Assembly (NCBI GenBank): GCA_004347865.1
Contig: QNUZ01000141.1
Coordinates: 1-6,421 of the forward strand
DNA from: Archaeoglobi archaeon
GTDB taxonomy: Archaea > Halobacteriota > Archaeoglobi > Archaeoglobales > Archaeoglobaceae
Direction: 5' to 3'
Length of the DNA stretch: 6,421 nt
Positions 5,184 through 6,421 of this stretch are shown here, piece by piece. The notes under the pieces were generated by a model. That model was not told where the DNA came from. It was given only the letters and a program-made list of their open reading frames with translations, and ran no database searches. The translations under genes and the position numbers were made by a program. How positions within the stretch are numbered: position 1 is the first letter of the stretch; each line of letters begins with the position of its first letter.

Positions 5184-5214
5184 GGGTTATGGAGCTGTTT
5201 CTCCCTAGCGTAAG

Positions 5215-5222
5215 TTTATTAA
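5215..5222 (+). promoter_or_regulatory. TATA box of tnpA
   Basis: TTTATTAA has its centre about 26-27 bp before the base preceding the tnpA ATG at 5246. No Shine-Dalgarno sequence precedes that ATG, so a leaderless mRNA is likely. Whether this promoter belongs to the element or to the target depends on the left boundary, which must lie within 5184-5245 if the dehydrogenase is undisturbed. Confidence 0.45.
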
Positions 5223-5245
5223 CTTGAATTACTAAAATAACTCAG

Positions 5246-5866
5246 ATGCCTGAGAAGCTCTACACGACCGGTGAAGTTGCGAAGATATTCGGTGTATCCT
5301 ACGTTGCCGTGAAGAAGTGGGCTTACTCGGGGAAGATCAAGTACATTAAAACGCCCGGCGGGAAGTACAGATATCCTGAGAGTGAGATCAGAAGACTCCT
5401 TGGCGAACAGATGCCGAAAGGGAAAGTTGCTATCTACGCAAGGGTCAGCTCGGCTGACCAAAAAGAGGATCTCGAGAGGCAGAAGCAGAAACTGATCGAA
5501 TATGCAAAAAGCAAGGGTTATCAGGACATAGAGGTGATCGAGGACATAGCTTCGGGATTAAACGAGAACAGAAAAGGCCTAAATAAGCTCTTCAAGCTCG
5601 TAACCGAAAGGCAGATCGAAGCTGTATTCATCACCCACAAGGATAGGCTAACGCGCTTCGGCTTTAAATATTTTGAGACTTTCTTCAACTCCTATGGTTG
5701 TAGGATAGAAACCATGGACTCCGAAAAGGTTAAGGAGCCTCAACAGGAGCTCGTTGAAGATCTGATAGCCATAGTTACGGGCTTCGCTGGGAAGATCTAC
5801 GGGGCGAGAAGCCATAAAAGGAGAGAACTCGTGGAGGCAGTCGAGAATGCCGTTAGAGACCGTTAA
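5246..5866 (+). CDS. tnpA: IS607-family serine recombinase (transposase TnpA)
   Basis: A 206-residue DNA recombinase that excises and inserts the element through a phosphoserine intermediate. Residues 5-54 form the MerR-like helix-turn-helix: LYTTGEVAKIFGVSYVAVKKWAYSGKI, then TPGGKYRYPESEIRRLL. Residues 60-190 are the serine recombinase core: YARVSS (64-69) with the predicted nucleophile Ser68 and Arg66 by comparison with gamma-delta resolvase, DQKEDLERQ (71-79), and HKDRLTRFGF (131-140) carrying the conserved Asp133, Arg134 and Arg137. The long helix and tail IVTGFAGKIYGARSHKRREL ends the protein. In this family the DNA-binding domain is N-terminal, the reverse of classical resolvases. Length and motifs are complete, so the enzyme looks functional. 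The ATG at 5246 is supported by the TATA box. The 3' end overlaps tnpB by 20 bp. Confidence 0.95.
   Translation: MPEKLYTTGEVAKIFGVSYVAVKKWAYSGKIKYIKTPGGKYRYPESEIRRLLGEQMPKGKVAIYARVSSADQKEDLERQKQKLIEYAKSKGYQDIEVIEDIASGLNENRKGLNKLFKLVTERQIEAVFITHKDRLTRFGFKYFETFFNSYGCRIETMDSEKVKEPQQELVEDLIAIVTGFAGKIYGARSHKRRELVEAVENAVRDR
5833..5837 (+). promoter_or_regulatory. Ribosome-binding site of tnpB
   Basis: GGAGG inside the end of tnpA, 9 nt before the ATG at 5847, fixes the tnpB start. It allows tnpB to be translated from the tnpA transcript despite the 20-bp overlap. Confidence 0.6.
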
Positions 5867-6421
5867 GCTCACCGCAAGCTTCAGGCTGAATGGATCAATT
5901 CCGGAGGGCCTTTTCTCGACGTATAAGGAAGTATTGGATCAGCTACTTGATTTTGCCTGCGCGAAGGGGATCACGGGCTTCAAGAGGCTTAAGGCGGAGA
6001 AATACCACGAGCTGAGGGCGAGATATCCAAGACTTCCATCGCACTACATCTACACAGCCTGCCAGATGGCCTGCTCGATCTACAAGAGCTTCAGGAAGCT
6101 CAAAAGGAAAGGGCTGGCGAGAGCGGAGAAGCCCGTCTTCAAAAAGCAAGTTGTAATGCTGGACGATCACCTGTTCAGCCTCAACCTTGAAAGCTGGGAG
6201 GCCTCGATAGCTGTTGAAGGCGGTAGGGTTAAGCTAAAGCTGCTCCACGGGGCTTACCACGAGAAGTTCAAAGAGATGAAGATTGGCCAGGCCTGGCTCG
6301 TGAAGAGAGAGGACGGCCTCTACTTGAAGGCCGTCTTCTCCAAGGTCGTTGAAGTGGCGATGGATGGGAAAGCAGTAGCTGTTGACGTGAACGAGAACAA
6401 CGTCGCCTTCGGCACTTTGGA
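5847..6421 (+). CDS. tnpB: TnpB RNA-guided nuclease of the IS607 element, N-terminal part
   Basis: The first 191 codons of a plus-strand gene cut by the right edge. The start MPLETVKLTASFRL is a typical TnpB opening. A helical segment follows with SHYIYTACQMACSIYKSFRK (65-84), the position of the conserved helices before the wedge domain. Basic and beta-rich segments then lead to AVAVDVNENNVAFG (176-189). That is the RuvC-I motif, with Asp180 as the expected first catalytic acid. The remaining RuvC acids and the zinc finger lie beyond the window. TnpB proteins are RNA-guided DNA nucleases, ancestral to Cas12. They cut the donor or empty site and help the element persist, using an omega RNA from the element's 3' end, which would also be outside this window. 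The gene overlaps tnpA by 20 bp in another frame and is likely co-transcribed with it. Confidence 0.9.
   Translation, partial: MPLETVKLTASFRLNGSIPEGLFSTYKEVLDQLLDFACAKGITGFKRLKAEKYHELRARYPRLPSHYIYTACQMACSIYKSFRKLKRKGLARAEKPVFKKQVVMLDDHLFSLNLESWEASIAVEGGRVKLKLLHGAYHEKFKEMKIGQAWLVKREDGLYLKAVFSKVVEVAMDGKAVAVDVNENNVAFGTL

Larger units (their letters stand above)
5184..6421 (+). mobile_element. IS607-family insertion sequence, left part
   Basis: The order tnpA (MerR-type helix-turn-helix plus serine recombinase) followed by overlapping tnpB defines the IS607 family. These elements have no classical terminal inverted repeats and no target duplications, so the left end cannot be placed exactly. It should lie in the 62 bp between the dehydrogenase stop and the tnpA ATG, which is why 5184 is an outer limit. 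The right end is outside the window. By eye, the two genes use more G/C-ending codons (CTC, AAG, GAG, TTC) than the regulators to the left, in line with separate ancestry. The tnpA frame is intact, so the element may be recent or active. Confidence 0.85.

Noticed and set aside
5181..5207. TAGGG/CCCTA and GGAG/CTCC inverted repeats just after the dehydrogenase stop
   Set aside because: The two pairings compete for the same bases, the arms are only 4-5 bp and no T-run follows. IS607 elements also do not carry classical terminal inverted repeats, so this is not evidence for the element end.
1..6421. CRISPR array, tRNA or rRNA genes
   Set aside because: I saw no regularly spaced repeats and no tRNA-like cloverleaf or rRNA sequence. 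The only CRISPR-related item is TnpB, which belongs to the insertion element.

Overview
The window looks archaeal and most like a member of the Archaeoglobales (Archaeoglobus, Ferroglobus or Geoglobus type). This is an inference. It rests on TATA boxes about 26 bp upstream of start codons with little or no 5' leader, GTG and TTG starts, an ammonia-dependent archaeal-type NAD synthetase, a 65-residue protein resembling the archaeal DUF5371 family, and an IS607-type element with archaeal promoter architecture. Nothing here identifies the species.

Layout, left to right. Bases 1-1240 hold a minus-strand pair: a protein with prenyltransferase-like alpha/alpha-toroid repeats (GTG at 1240), then a secreted protein with PQQ-type beta-propeller repeats that runs off the left edge. 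A 108-bp divergent promoter region (1241-1348) separates this pair from a plus-strand pair: nadE and, overlapping it by 4 bp, a membrane-anchored protein with an external beta-sandwich and a cytoplasmic winged helix. That gene converges with, and overlaps by 14 bp, a minus-strand winged-helix regulator (2726-3487). A 224-bp intergenic region with an inverted repeat follows. Next come a small ribbon-helix-helix-like gene (3712-3909) with a perfect palindrome at its predicted transcription start, a 254-bp spacer, and a zinc-dependent medium-chain alcohol dehydrogenase (4164-5183). The right end is an IS607-family element: an intact tnpA serine recombinase and the first 191 codons of tnpB, cut by the window edge.

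How the genes relate. NadE makes NAD+, and the dehydrogenase has the acidic residue expected of an NAD-preferring enzyme, but they have separate promoters and nothing shows co-regulation. Three different DNA-binding proteins (membrane winged helix, soluble winged helix, ribbon-helix-helix-like) lie within about 1.8 kb. This makes the centre of the window look like a small regulatory neighbourhood, but their targets cannot be read from the sequence. I see no clear sign of a wholly new system. The most unusual items are the membrane-spanning winged-helix protein coupled to nadE and the palindrome at the small gene's promoter.
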